NCBI RefSeq assembly: GCF_001945445.1
Contig: NZ_MSXW01000015.1
Span: 92,964 to 156,963, forward strand
Reading direction: 5' to 3'
From: Pseudomonas sp. PA27(2017)
GTDB taxonomy: Bacteria; Pseudomonadota; Gammaproteobacteria; Pseudomonadales; Pseudomonadaceae
DNA: 64,000 nucleotides
In this document: positions 8,705 to 16,677 of the stretch, piece by piece
How positions within the stretch are numbered: the first letter of the stretch is position 1
Layout of the letters: every line of letters starts with the position of its first letter
Notes under the pieces: model-generated
The model's database searches: none
The model's input: the letters and a program-made list of their open reading frames with translations, nothing else
What the model was told of the DNA's origin: nothing
Translations under genes and position numbers: made by a program

Positions 8705-9633
8705 TGCTGGGTGTACTCGACGGCTTCGGCCAGGGTTTCGAGGTTCTCGCCCATGGCGATCTCGAACTCATCGGCGCTGTAGGTGCCCCCGGTGATGTGG
8801 GACAGGGCGAACACCTTCACGCCGGTGGCGGCCTCGATGGGCTTGGCCAGATCGAGGGAAAAGGTCTTCTCGGCGAACAGCACCCGCACATGGGCCTTCT
8901 TGATCGCTTCGATGGTATTGGCCAACTGCCGGGCGGTGGGCGCCACGCCGTGGCGCGGCTCGATCACCGCACTGACGAACAGGCCGAACTCCTGCATCAG
9001 GTAGTCGTAACCGGCGTGGGTGGTGGCGCAGCGAAATTTGGACAGGTCCAGTGCGGCGAAGCGGTTCATGAACCGCGCGCGCAGCGCGCGAATGCGCCCC
9101 GCGTAGGCCATGGCGTTGCGCCGATAAGTGGCGGCGTTGTCCGGGTCCAGCTCACCAAGGCGGCGGGCGATTTCGAAGACTTGCTGGACCGCCGCGGTGG
9201 TGGAGACGAAGGTATGCGGATTGACCACCTTGGCGCCGCCCTGATCACCGCCAATGGGAATCAGCGCGACCGAGGCGTTGGCCTGGATGATCGGCAGGTT
9301 GTCGCTGCGCCCGGCTGCCTTGACGATGGCCCCGGCCCACTCGTCATGGCCGATGCCGTTGACCACCAGGGCATCGAGGGTCATCGCGCGGGTGATGTCG
9401 GCAGGCTGTGGCTGATAGTTGTGCGGGTTGGCTTCCCCCGGAATCAGTGCCACCACCTCGGCCCGGTCGCCGACGATATTGGCGACGAAGCTGTAGTAGG
9501 GGTGCAGCGTCACGCCGATCTTGAGTTTTTTGGCCGCAGCCTGTGCATGGCCGGCCAGGGCGAGTGCAGGTATCAACACCAGCAGGGCGAGGCAGCTGCG
9601 CAGCCGTGGCTGAAGTCTTGCTGAAGCAATCAT
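8701..9633 (-). CDS. ZnuA-like metal-binding protein (second of two)
   Basis: The 310-aa secreted protein (signal peptide to about residue 33) has the classic cluster A-I metal ligands: His in TLHPYYSF, His in ANPHNYQPQP, His in NPHTFVS and His in TTHAGYDYL. This pattern fits zinc or manganese binding. No long His-rich loop of the E. coli ZnuA type is present. The gene overlaps its upstream neighbour by 4 bp and the ATPase by 4 bp. With the more divergent binding protein at 6110-7108, this operon supplies one ABC core with two candidate receptors. Confidence 0.85.
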   Translation of the reverse strand: MIASARLQPRLRSCLALLVLIPALALAGHAQAAAKKLKIGVTLHPYYSFVANIVGDRAEVVALIPGEANPHNYQPQPADITRAMTLDALVVNGIGHDEWAGAIVKAAGRSDNLPIIQANASVALIPIGGDQGGAKVVNPHTFVSTTAAVQQVFEIARRLGELDPDNAATYRRNAMAYAGRIRALRARFMNRFAALDLSKFRCATTHAGYDYLMQEFGLFVSAVIEPRHGVAPTARQLANTIEAIKKAHVRVLFAEKTFSLDLAKPIEAATGVKVFALSHITGGTYSADEFEIAMGENLETLAEAVEYTQQ

Positions 9634-10367
9634 GGCTGGTTTCCTTTCACGCGTTCGATTTCACTGTTGCCGTCGTAGGCGATGACCTGCCTCCAGCCTT
9701 TGCTCACCAACGCTTCGGGCTTGACGATGCCGGGGTAGGGTGCATTCGGGTCGCGGTGAACCCAGATGGTCGCCTGGTTGGCCCACATCACCCCGGCGTG
9801 GGCATGGCCGATCACCAGCAGGTAGGCGCTCTGGCCCGGCAGCTGGCCGCCCGAGCCGTAGTACACGGCGGCGCCCTGGCCATGGGTGGCCTGGGAGACC
9901 TGGCTGGAGCTCTGCGCCGCGCTGGCGGTTTGGCCATCCGGTGTGCTGGCATGGGCCTGGTGGCTGCCGGGGAGGACCAACTGCCAGTGCACCTCACCGT
10001 TGCTCTTCCAGAACGCGTCGCGATAGAACGGCGGCAGAACGATCTTCTGGGCGTGTTCCAGGCTGATCCAGCCGCCGGTGTCGTTGTTGTTCCAGATGAT
10101 TTCTTCACCCGCTGGCAGCAACGCGCTATGAATGGCCTGGTCGACCGCATTCAGTCCGTCGAACGAGCGCACCTGCCAGCTCAAGGCCGCAGGCGGGCCG
10201 ACCTCACGGGGGCGCAGCAGCAGGTAGCCCGCCAGGCAGGCGATCACACCGAGGGTCAGCAGCACCATGGCCAGCGACTCCCAGCGCCCGGAGGCCGGGC
10301 TCACGACCTTGCCGGGTTTGCCAGTGCTCAGGTCGGCATCGAGGTCGTTCAGCGGCAGGCTGGCCAT
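9630..10367 (-). CDS. Membrane-anchored protein of metal ABC operons (DUF6162-like)
   Basis: The 245-aa protein has one transmembrane helix near residues 31-50 (LAMVLLTLGVIACLAGYLLL) and a periplasmic domain. That domain contains a Ser/Gln/His-rich linker (SHQAHASTPDG, SQATHGQG) and a conserved-looking LVIGHAHAGVMWANQATIWV segment. The HAH motif and linker histidines suggest metal contact. I recall such proteins beside Pseudomonas metal ABC genes as DUF6162. Stop and start share one base with the DUF6644 gene upstream (TGATG at 10365-10369), which fixes the ATG at 10367. It could scaffold the binding proteins at the membrane. Confidence 0.65.
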   Translation of the reverse strand: MASLPLNDLDADLSTGKPGKVVSPASGRWESLAMVLLTLGVIACLAGYLLLRPREVGPPAALSWQVRSFDGLNAVDQAIHSALLPAGEEIIWNNNDTGGWISLEHAQKIVLPPFYRDAFWKSNGEVHWQLVLPGSHQAHASTPDGQTASAAQSSSQVSQATHGQGAAVYYGSGGQLPGQSAYLLVIGHAHAGVMWANQATIWVHRDPNAPYPGIVKPEALVSKGWRQVIAYDGNSEIERVKGNQP

Positions 10368-10855
10368 CAGACGAACGCGATCCAGCGGCCGAGAAAGATC
10401 ACCCCGGTCCACAACGCCAGCGAACCGAGCCCGGCGATTCGCGCCTGGGCTGGCGGCGGCACGCTGCTATCCCATTCATGGATGCGGCGAAAGGCGCCGA
10501 GGTGGAAGATCGCCATGTTCAGCCCCGCCAGACCCAGCAGGCCCATCTTGCCCAGGAACATGGGGTTTTCCGCGTAGGTGGTGGCGTTGGCCATGAACAT
10601 CAGCACGCCGGTCACCACGCACGTCGCGAAGGCCACCCAGGTGAAGGGCAGCAATTCCTTGATCAGCCGCAGCGCGCCTGGGCGGTGAGCGGCTATACCG
10701 AGCAGGCGCAGGTCGACCACGGCAATGGTGCCGAGCACCAGGGCGATACCGATGACATGCAGCGATTCCAGCGCCGGAAAGCCCGAGTCGGACTCGCGAA
10801 TCAGCGTGGCGATGGCGGTGTCCTGCAGAGTTTGCAGCAGTGATTGGATATCCAT
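10367..10855 (-). CDS. DUF6644 membrane protein, copy 1 (CopD-like)
   Basis: The 162-aa integral membrane protein has four hydrophobic helices. The family pattern FPALESLHVIGIALVLGTIAVVDLRLLG places a His in the first helix and Asp-Leu-Arg at its end; the protein closes with GVIFLGRWIAFV. The four-helix plan with conserved His resembles the CopD domain of copper-resistance proteins, but that is an inference. It is a paralogue of the gene at 10884-11372, sharing the VQSVH/LESLH, DLRL and GRWIA motifs. Its stop is translationally coupled to the next gene. Confidence 0.7.
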   Translation of the reverse strand: MDIQSLLQTLQDTAIATLIRESDSGFPALESLHVIGIALVLGTIAVVDLRLLGIAAHRPGALRLIKELLPFTWVAFATCVVTGVLMFMANATTYAENPMFLGKMGLLGLAGLNMAIFHLGAFRRIHEWDSSVPPPAQARIAGLGSLALWTGVIFLGRWIAFV

Positions 10856-10883
10856 GACGGCTACCTGAGAGCGTTGGAATGAA

Positions 10884-11372
10884 TTAGATCGAGTAGGCGA
10901 TCCAGCGGCCGCAGAAGATCACCACGCACCACAGGGCGATCGACAGCCAGGCCAGCACCTTGATGGCTGGGTGAATGGCATCGCTTTGCGACCCGTCGGC
11001 AGCAGGCTTGAGCAGCGGCCGGCGGATGCTCCAGGCGAGCGCGAAGGCGCCGATCACCAGGGCCATCTTCAGCCAGAAGGTGGAGTTGACCAGGACCCGG
11101 TCCGGCTCGCCGATGATCATGACCAGGCCGGTGACCAGCAGCACCAGCAGCGCGTTGCGCATCCACGGGTAGTAGCGGCCGATCACCTCGCGGGCCGGGC
11201 GATCGACGGCCAGCACCCCGGCCAGGCGCAGGTCGGACATCACCGCGGAGCCGAAAATCGCGGCGATGGCGATGATGTGTACGCTCTGCACGGTGGGCAC
11301 CACCCAGAGCATGTCTCGTATGGTGGTGCTCAGCGTTGACGCGTAGAGCCAGGCAATGAATTCCGCTGACAT
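10884..11372 (-). CDS. DUF6644 membrane protein, copy 2 (CopD-like)
   Basis: The 162-aa protein has the same length and four-helix layout as its neighbour: VQSVHIIAIAAIFGSAVMSD in the first helix, DLRLAGV, and a CGRWIAYSI end. The pair looks like an old tandem duplication whose members now differ at most positions, so they may form a heterodimer. Gaps of 21 and 28 bp to the genes on either side keep it in the operon. Function is unknown; a role in moving metal or electrons across the inner membrane is speculation from the CopD resemblance. Confidence 0.7.
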   Translation of the reverse strand: MSAEFIAWLYASTLSTTIRDMLWVVPTVQSVHIIAIAAIFGSAVMSDLRLAGVLAVDRPAREVIGRYYPWMRNALLVLLVTGLVMIIGEPDRVLVNSTFWLKMALVIGAFALAWSIRRPLLKPAADGSQSDAIHPAIKVLAWLSIALWCVVIFCGRWIAYSI

Positions 11373-11393
11373 CGGTTGTCTCCCTGAAGCGGC

Positions 11394-12902
11394 TTAGAAG
11401 TCTTGGGGTTTGGCGATCGGTTGCAGGCCCTTGGCATCCTCGGGCAGCAAATAGCCTTCCTGCACCGAGCGCGCCTTGGCGTCTTCGAAGGCCTTCTGGT
11501 ATTGCGCGTAGCTGCCGTAGCGTTTGCGCAGCTCGCCGCGCGAATACGCCACTTTGGTGTCGTAGATCAGCCCGCAGGCGGTTTCCTGATCGGTGAGGTA
11601 GGTGGCGCTCGGTACCTGGATCCACGGCGGGCGAACGCCGCCCAGAAGGTTGCCGGTAGCGGCGTCGCGCACTGCGGCGTTGCCTTGGCGGGGCACGCGC
11701 GGAGCCTTGGGCATGGGCTTGCCGTCACGAACCCAGCGGTCCATGCCATCGAGCAGCGCCGAGACGACCAGCTCCGCCGGCTCGTCGTAGAGCATCTGGC
11801 AGCGCGGATCATTGCCCTTGCCAACGTCGGCGGCCAGGCGTTCGGTATGCTGGGTACCGAGGTCGGCCAGGCGCAGGTGCGGGATGCCGGTCACTTCGTA
11901 GTAGCGAAGCTTGGGTTCGTCGGTATCGGCGGGCAGGGCAATGCCTTCGAGCACGTCGTGCATCAACTCGGACTGGCTGTAGACGGTCACGAACGGCGCA
12001 TCGCCTGGCATCCTGCGCGGCACGCGGATGACATCACCGCCCACTTCGCCATAGGCCATGCGGCCGGTCATGTAGGCATCGATCAGCGGTTTACCGTCCG
12101 GCATGCGCCACTGCTGGTGGCGACCCTGGTCGAGGTAATCCATCCACACCTGGGCCGTCACCGCCCAGCTGTTGACGTAGACGCGCTTGACGTCCAGCCC
12201 GGCCAGCGGGCCTTTTGGCGTGTCGCTCTTGAGCAGCAGCGCCAGTTGCGCGCCGATGCCCTGGGATTGCGGCACGAAGGGATCCGGCGCGTCGCCACGG
12301 GTGAAGCGCTTGGCATCGTAGTAGCTGGCGAGCGGCGCGTAGCGGGCATAGTCGAAGCGGCGCATGAAGTCGAAGTTGACGATCTTGCCGTACTGGGCGA
12401 TGCCATCGGCTTCGACGGCCGGGTCACCGGCGATGAACTTGGGGTCGACCTCTGGCTTGTTGATGTTCAGCGTGTAGCCGACGTAGGCATAGCCATGGCG
12501 TAGCAGATAGTCGCGGGTGAGAATCCAGCCCGCAGCGCGTTCGCCGAACCAGCTGAACGGCTCGATGATCACCGTGCCGTTGAAGCGTGCCGGGTCGGCG
12601 GGTTTGCGCACCAGTATGCGGGTGGTATAGGGCGCTTCGAGCAGGGTTTGCCCGGCAGCGGTGATCGCTGGCGCAACCCCTTGCAGATAGAACTCCTGCT
12701 CGACGTAGCCGCTGCCTTTGAGATCGCTGTACTCGGTGCCCTGGTAGGTGGCCGAGGACAGCGGCGGCTTGCCCGAATCCGGCACCGCCATGGCCGTGGG
12801 CAGGCGCGGCACCTCGGCGAATGCTGCCGTGGCCAGGGCTAGCGTCAACAGCACGCCGTGCATGGCAGGTTGCAGGATGCTGATTGTTATTGGTAGTTGC
12901 AT
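11394..12902 (-). CDS. Secreted alpha/beta hydrolase domain protein
   Basis: The 502-aa protein has a signal peptide (to about residue 29, ending AFA), then a large alpha/beta hydrolase-type domain similar in layout to the bacterial alpha/beta hydrolase domain family. Visible blocks are NGTVIIEPFSWFGERAAGWI, VGYTLNINKP, SQGIGAQLALLL as the likely nucleophile region (the Ser follows PQ), and TGIPHLRLADL holding a candidate catalytic His. It probably hydrolyses an ester or similar bond in the periplasm or outside the cell. The substrate is unknown. It belongs to the same run as the DUF6152 and DUF6644 genes, so it is presumably induced with them. Confidence 0.7.
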   Translation of the reverse strand: MQLPITISILQPAMHGVLLTLALATAAFAEVPRLPTAMAVPDSGKPPLSSATYQGTEYSDLKGSGYVEQEFYLQGVAPAITAAGQTLLEAPYTTRILVRKPADPARFNGTVIIEPFSWFGERAAGWILTRDYLLRHGYAYVGYTLNINKPEVDPKFIAGDPAVEADGIAQYGKIVNFDFMRRFDYARYAPLASYYDAKRFTRGDAPDPFVPQSQGIGAQLALLLKSDTPKGPLAGLDVKRVYVNSWAVTAQVWMDYLDQGRHQQWRMPDGKPLIDAYMTGRMAYGEVGGDVIRVPRRMPGDAPFVTVYSQSELMHDVLEGIALPADTDEPKLRYYEVTGIPHLRLADLGTQHTERLAADVGKGNDPRCQMLYDEPAELVVSALLDGMDRWVRDGKPMPKAPRVPRQGNAAVRDAATGNLLGGVRPPWIQVPSATYLTDQETACGLIYDTKVAYSRGELRKRYGSYAQYQKAFEDAKARSVQEGYLLPEDAKGLQPIAKPQDF

Positions 12903-12940
12903 CCGAATCTCTCCTGATTAGGGGCGACAGTGGGTGTCAC

Positions 12941-13696
12941 TCAGTCCGTTTTGAGGGTGGCTTTGCCTTCGCTGTCGATGACGATCTGGTTGTTCTCGCA
13001 GACGTACTCTTCGATGCGGTAGTCCGAGCGTTTGTATTCGAAGGTGAATTCATAAGGCCTGGTGAGCAGCTGCGGATCTTCGATCGTCACGCGGTTCTGC
13101 AGGTGGTCGGGCGCCGTCAGGCGGATGCGCTCGGTGACCTTCACGCCCTCGCTGTGGGGCACGTCGTAGAAGGTCACGTCGGTGCGAATGGCGCGGGTTT
13201 CCACTATCAGGGTGTCGCCTTGCCAGCGGCCGCGTGAATGCCCCTGATAGACCGGGTCGAGTTCGTCCAAAGGCGGCAGCGGTTCGTTGAGGATGATGCG
13301 GCGCACCTGCTGCAGGTACTCACCAAGCACGATCACGTTCTTGTCGTCATAGATGATCTGAATCGGAAACAGCGCCGCCATCAGCGTCGGCATGCCTTCG
13401 GGCAGGCACTTGGCACTGGTGGTCGCCAGTGGCGTGCCGGCCTCGTTGGCCTCTGCCTGCTTTTTCTTCAGCTCGGCGTACTGGCTGGCGTACGGCTCCT
13501 TGAGTGGCATGGGGCCGCCCGGCAGCACCGGATCGTCCGGGTCTTCGCCGAACCAGTCGTCCGGGGTGCGCTCCCAGGTGCCGCTGATATTCGGCTTGGT
13601 CGCGGCGATTTCGGTTGCGCCACTGGTGGCGACCAAGCTCATGCAAAGCGCGCCCAGCAGCAACGCTACCGGTGCCAGGTGTCGTGTCGGTTTCAT
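12941..13696 (-). CDS. Secreted protein of unknown function, 251 aa
   Basis: A signal peptide (to about residue 28) is followed by PNISGTWERTPDDWFGEDPD, a charged Lys/Glu helix (YAELKKKQAEANEAG), a Cys-containing CLPEGMPTLM motif and a beta-rich domain (RGRWQGDTLIVETRAI, VKVTERIRL). Genes of this type often accompany DUF6152 and DUF6644 genes in proteobacteria, in my recollection, but I know of no assigned function. The lone Cys pair (CLPEGM and EYVCENN) could form a disulfide. Gaps of 38 and 57 bp place it firmly in the operon. Confidence 0.6.
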   Translation of the reverse strand: MKPTRHLAPVALLLGALCMSLVATSGATEIAATKPNISGTWERTPDDWFGEDPDDPVLPGGPMPLKEPYASQYAELKKKQAEANEAGTPLATTSAKCLPEGMPTLMAALFPIQIIYDDKNVIVLGEYLQQVRRIILNEPLPPLDELDPVYQGHSRGRWQGDTLIVETRAIRTDVTFYDVPHSEGVKVTERIRLTAPDHLQNRVTIEDPQLLTRPYEFTFEYKRSDYRIEEYVCENNQIVIDSEGKATLKTD

Positions 13697-13753
13697 GCAG
13701 GTGTCTCCAGCCGGTGGATTCAGTGCGGTCGTCGTGCAGCGCTACCGCGGTAA

Positions 13754-14146
13754 TCAGCCGCCGCCGGTGAGCACCGTGTCGCCAATCTTGATCTCGACCA
13801 GCAAGCCGCCGGGCTCGCCGTTCTTCAGGGGCTTGAAGGTCACCTCAGCCTCATCGCCGGCCTTGATCACATTGGCTTTCCAACCCGTGCGCTTGAGCGC
13901 GTTGACGCTGCCGGTCTCGATCTTGAATTGCTGCTCAGGTGGGCCGGGGGCGTCGACGTAGATGGCGACGTGGGGGTTGGTCCAGGCGAAACGCGAAACC
14001 ACGCCCTTGATGGTCACCGTCTTGGTCTGATCGAAAATGGCGAAGGAATGGTGGGCGCTCACTACGCCGGGGAGGGCACAGGTGACGAGGGCTGCGAGCA
14101 GCCAGCGGCGCTGACGCAAAAGCGGGGGAAACGAGACAAGGGTCAT
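13754..14146 (-). CDS. DUF6152 periplasmic protein, first gene of the metal operon
   Basis: The 130-aa protein has a signal peptide ending VVSA at residue 31, so the mature chain begins His32-His33-Ser-Phe, the hallmark start of DUF6152. The domain continues with VVSRFAWTNPHVAIYVDA, SVNALKRTGWK and KAGDEAEVTFKP. A free N-terminal His pair is a strong metal ligand in other secreted proteins, so metal binding is plausible but unproven here. It heads the twelve-gene minus-strand run. A 15-bp motif (14213-14227) lies 66 bp upstream of its start, repeated before two other genes. Confidence 0.7.
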   Translation of the reverse strand: MTLVSFPPLLRQRRWLLAALVTCALPGVVSAHHSFAIFDQTKTVTIKGVVSRFAWTNPHVAIYVDAPGPPEQQFKIETGSVNALKRTGWKANVIKAGDEAEVTFKPLKNGEPGGLLVEIKIGDTVLTGGG

Positions 14147-14212
14147 GACAGGTACCTCGGTTCTTATTTGTTCTTATGGCGCCGAGCATAGGGCCGGGTA
14201 CCTGCTGGGCCT

Positions 14213-14227
14213 TATCCCAAAATGGCA
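14213..14227 (-). promoter_or_regulatory. Shared 15-bp motif, copy 1 (before DUF6152 operon)
   Basis: On the minus strand this reads TGCCATTTTGGGATA, 13/15 identical to the copy before the aminotransferase gene. It ends 66 bp upstream of the DUF6152 start codon and points at it. The fixed distance and orientation across three genes suggest an activator site next to -35. The most likely binder is the AraC-family protein encoded at 19728-20702. Confidence 0.55.
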
Positions 14228-14306
14228 ACGAATGACGGTTGGATGCTGTTTTCTGGCGCAGCCAGCCAGCTAATCAACCAATACGTGTGAGTGCAGCATC
14301 GTTCGT

Positions 14307-14321
14307 TGCTGATATGGGATA
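14307..14321 (+). promoter_or_regulatory. Shared 15-bp motif, copy 2 (before the outer-membrane protein)
   Basis: The + strand reads TGCTGATATGGGATA, 13/15 identical to TGCCGATTTGGGATA; the following CC also matches copy 3. It ends 68 bp before the ATG at 14390 and is oriented towards it. Copies 1 and 2 lie back to back in one divergent intergenic region of 243 bp. Confidence 0.55.
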
Positions 14322-14389
14322 CCGCTGTCGTGGTTACGGGGAAAACACTCGCGGCTCGCCTCATCAATAACAACAACAGGAGAGACGTC

Positions 14390-15724
14390 ATGCGTACCCA
14401 CAGTTACGCCCCACTAGTGTCATTGCTCGCACTCTGTACGGTCGGCTCACCGGCGCGGGCCTATGAGCTGTACAACGAAAACGGCGGCGCCACCGTGCTC
14501 AACGCTGAGATCTGGGCAGGGTTCGGCTGGTACACGGCCAACAAGAACTACCTGGGAGACCCAGAGCGCGAGCCAGGTCGAATGCGCTGGCAGGAAGGCT
14601 TCATCAAATACGGGCTGACGGGCGCCACCGATAAAATCGACGCCGGCTCGGTCTACGGCGGCCTCAGCATGATCAGTTCGGGGTCGTTCGGTGATGGCGA
14701 CCCAGGCGGTCTGACTACCGGCGAGGAACGCAGAACCTCTCTGGAAGATGCTTACCTGGGGTGGAAGTCCGCCGATCTGTTTCCGGCACTGGGCACCGAT
14801 GGCGTGGACTTTTCCATCGGCCGGCAGATCGTCACGCTGGACGGCTTTCTGATCACCGATGACGGTTTCTCGCCCGGCCGTGCTTTCAACCCCATAGAGG
14901 GAGTGTCCGATGGCCGCTTCGATCGCGGCGGTGCCTTCTATCTCGGCCCGCGCCTGGCATTCGACAACTCGGCGGTATTGAAGCTTGGCGGCACCGAAGG
15001 CCTGCACGGCAGCATGATGTGGCTGAAGATCGACAGCCCCGGGCAGTCCAAGACCGAGGTCGCTGCGGCAACCGTCGACTACACCACGGCGTTCGGCTCG
15101 ATCGGTTCGACCTACATCCATGGTCTGCACGTCGATGAGCATTACGCCTTCGGTGATCGTATGGAGCGCGAGGGCATGGATATCTACAGCATCCGTGGCC
15201 AGGGCAACGCCGGCATCGAAGATGCCGATTTCGCCTTCGAGGTGGCCCGCCAGGAAAAACGCTCGGGCTCGCAACGGGCGATGTTCTTCGATGCTGGCTA
15301 CACCTTCAGCGAGGTGCGCTGGAAGCCGGCGGTCAGTTACCGCTTCTCGCGCTATTCGGAAGGCTGGGATTTCCTGTTCCAGGGCGGCTACCGCAAGCGC
15401 CTGCAGGGCGAAGTCGGCGTCAACTATGCGGGCTCGGTCACCTCGAACATGCGTATCAACGATGTGCAGTTTTCCGTGCAGCCAACCGACAAGCTGACCC
15501 TCAACGCCATGTACTTCAACTTCCACCAGTTGTCGCGGCGTGACGAGCAGGATTACAGCGCCCAGGAGATCGACCTGTTCGTGGACTGGATGGTGACCGA
15601 CAACATCACCCTGTCGCCCCTGGTGGGTTTCTACAAACCGGACAAGTGGCGTGAGAACGGTGGGTTGCAGAGCGGGCCGGGCACCAACACCTACATGCAG
15701 TTCATCGTGTGGATGGAGTTCTGA
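14390..15724 (+). CDS. Outer-membrane beta-barrel protein (alginate-export/porin-like)
   Basis: The 444-aa product has a signal peptide (ending ARA near residue 24) and a barrel pattern of alternating strands, ending in FIVWMEF with a terminal Phe typical of BAM-inserted proteins. Segments such as VDFSIGRQIVTLDGFLI and GVSDGRFDRGGAFYLGPRL recall alginate-export-family porins, but this is a loose match. CAGGAGAGACGTC before the ATG at 14390 supports the start; the frame is open upstream to 14291. It is divergent from the DUF6152-led operon and shares its promoter motif, so it may be the outer-membrane entry route for that system's substrate. Confidence 0.7.
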   Translation: MRTHSYAPLVSLLALCTVGSPARAYELYNENGGATVLNAEIWAGFGWYTANKNYLGDPEREPGRMRWQEGFIKYGLTGATDKIDAGSVYGGLSMISSGSFGDGDPGGLTTGEERRTSLEDAYLGWKSADLFPALGTDGVDFSIGRQIVTLDGFLITDDGFSPGRAFNPIEGVSDGRFDRGGAFYLGPRLAFDNSAVLKLGGTEGLHGSMMWLKIDSPGQSKTEVAAATVDYTTAFGSIGSTYIHGLHVDEHYAFGDRMEREGMDIYSIRGQGNAGIEDADFAFEVARQEKRSGSQRAMFFDAGYTFSEVRWKPAVSYRFSRYSEGWDFLFQGGYRKRLQGEVGVNYAGSVTSNMRINDVQFSVQPTDKLTLNAMYFNFHQLSRRDEQDYSAQEIDLFVDWMVTDNITLSPLVGFYKPDKWRENGGLQSGPGTNTYMQFIVWMEF

Positions 15725-15738
15725 TTCAACGCTATGGG

Positions 15739-15956
15739 TAAGAACCTGTTCATCATCTTTAAGCCCAGGTTCGTCGACTTTGGCGGCTAAGTGGGGCTGA
15801 CATCGGCGGGGTATTTGTGGGAGCGGGCGGGGGCGCCTAGTTCATGCCCGCGATTGTTCGCGCGCATGGCGCGCTCCCACTGTGGATCGGCGAACGGCTG
15901 CTTCTGCCTTGTAGTTGCCTCTTCATGCGCATACAAGACTTTGAACAGGTTCTAAG
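15739..15956. repeat. MITE-like element, copy A
   Basis: The element starts TAAGAACCTGTTCAT and ends TTGAACAGGTTCTAAG, giving terminal inverted repeats around AGAACCTGTTCA. Blocks CAGGTTCGT, TTTGGC, AAGTGGG, GCTTCTGC and ATGCGCA recur in the same order and nearly the same spacing in copy B (29295-29508). No protein is encoded. It sits 14 bp after the porin stop codon. The 302-bp gap between genes (15725-16026) holds this element, a REP-like palindrome within it and a terminator. Confidence 0.6.
15817..15880. repeat. REP-like palindrome inside copy A
   Basis: GTGGGAGCG (15817-15825) pairs with CGCTCCCAC (15872-15880), with further G+C-rich pairing between. This is the typical composition of Pseudomonas REP sequences. 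It lies in the middle of the MITE-like element, where copy B has only a weak counterpart. Confidence 0.55.
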
Positions 15957-15970
15957 GGTTTTCAGCCCAC

Positions 15971-16007
15971 AAAAACAAGCGCCACCCCAAGGGTGGCGCT
16001 TGTTTTT
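15971..16007. terminator. Bidirectional rho-independent terminator
   Basis: AAAAACAAGCGCCACCC (15971-15987) pairs perfectly with GGGTGGCGCTTGTTTTT (15991-16007) around a 3-nt loop, with an A-tract and a T-tract at the two sides. It can end both the cytochrome b561 transcript (minus) and transcripts arriving from the porin side. Confidence 0.9.
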
Positions 16008-16026
16008 TTAGCAGGCTTATCATTGT

Positions 16027-16590
16027 TTACAGCATGCGCTTGAGTACATCGTTGCGCTTGTCCTTGTCGAAGAAGCGGTGCTTCAGCGAACCGATGACGT
16101 GCAGCACGATCAAGGCGAGCAGGGTGTAGGCCAGCGTTTTGTGCAGCCACTGGAAGACCACGAACCAGTCGTCGTTTTTGGCCAGCAACTCCGGCAGGTT
16201 GACGCCGAAGAAGTACACGCCGTCGCTCATGGTGTAGGTGCTGGACATCGAGTAACCCATCAGCGGCACCAGCACCAGCAGCACGTACATGGAACGTTGT
16301 ACCAGTTGCGCGAGAACACGCTCGTGGCCTGCCAGGGTCAGAGGTGGCTTGGGCAGCACGGGCGTTTTCAGGCGAATGACGATCTGGATCACCACCACCA
16401 GAAATGCCAGCACGCCGAATGATTTGTGCCAGGGGTAATAGAGCACGAACTTGCTCTCTATATCGTCGCTCATCCCGGTCATATGCCAGCCTGCCCACAA
16501 CAGGCCGAGGATCAGCACCGCACGTACCCAGTGCAGCACCAGCAGGGATCTTGGATAGCGGTCGACTGGTTCTTTTCTTGTCGTATTCAT
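16027..16590 (-). CDS. Cytochrome b561 (CybB-like)
   Basis: The 187-aa inner-membrane protein has four hydrophobic helices and His residues placed as heme ligands: LLVLHWVRA (H20), YYPWHKSFG, FQWLHKTLAY and LIVLHVIGSLKH. CybB-type proteins hold two b hemes and pass electrons between quinol and a partner. The partner is not known here. It is monocistronic as far as can be seen, with a strong terminator after it and an 87-bp gap to the aldehyde dehydrogenase end. Confidence 0.9.
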   Translation of the reverse strand: MNTTRKEPVDRYPRSLLVLHWVRAVLILGLLWAGWHMTGMSDDIESKFVLYYPWHKSFGVLAFLVVVIQIVIRLKTPVLPKPPLTLAGHERVLAQLVQRSMYVLLVLVPLMGYSMSSTYTMSDGVYFFGVNLPELLAKNDDWFVVFQWLHKTLAYTLLALIVLHVIGSLKHRFFDKDKRNDVLKRML

Positions 16591-16630
16591 CGCAGTCTCT
16601 TTTTATCGATCATCAGGGCCTTAGGAATCG

Positions 16631-16666
16631 CAATGGCCTGCAACCACCAGGAGGTGCAGGCCATTG
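16631..16666. terminator. Hairpin after the aldehyde dehydrogenase gene
   Basis: CAATGGCCTGCA (16631-16642) pairs with TGCAGGCCATTG (16655-16666). The stem is perfect over 12 bp, but no T-tract follows on either strand, so it may be a weak terminator or an mRNA-protecting structure. Confidence 0.5.
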
Positions 16667-16677
16667 CTGGAACGCAC

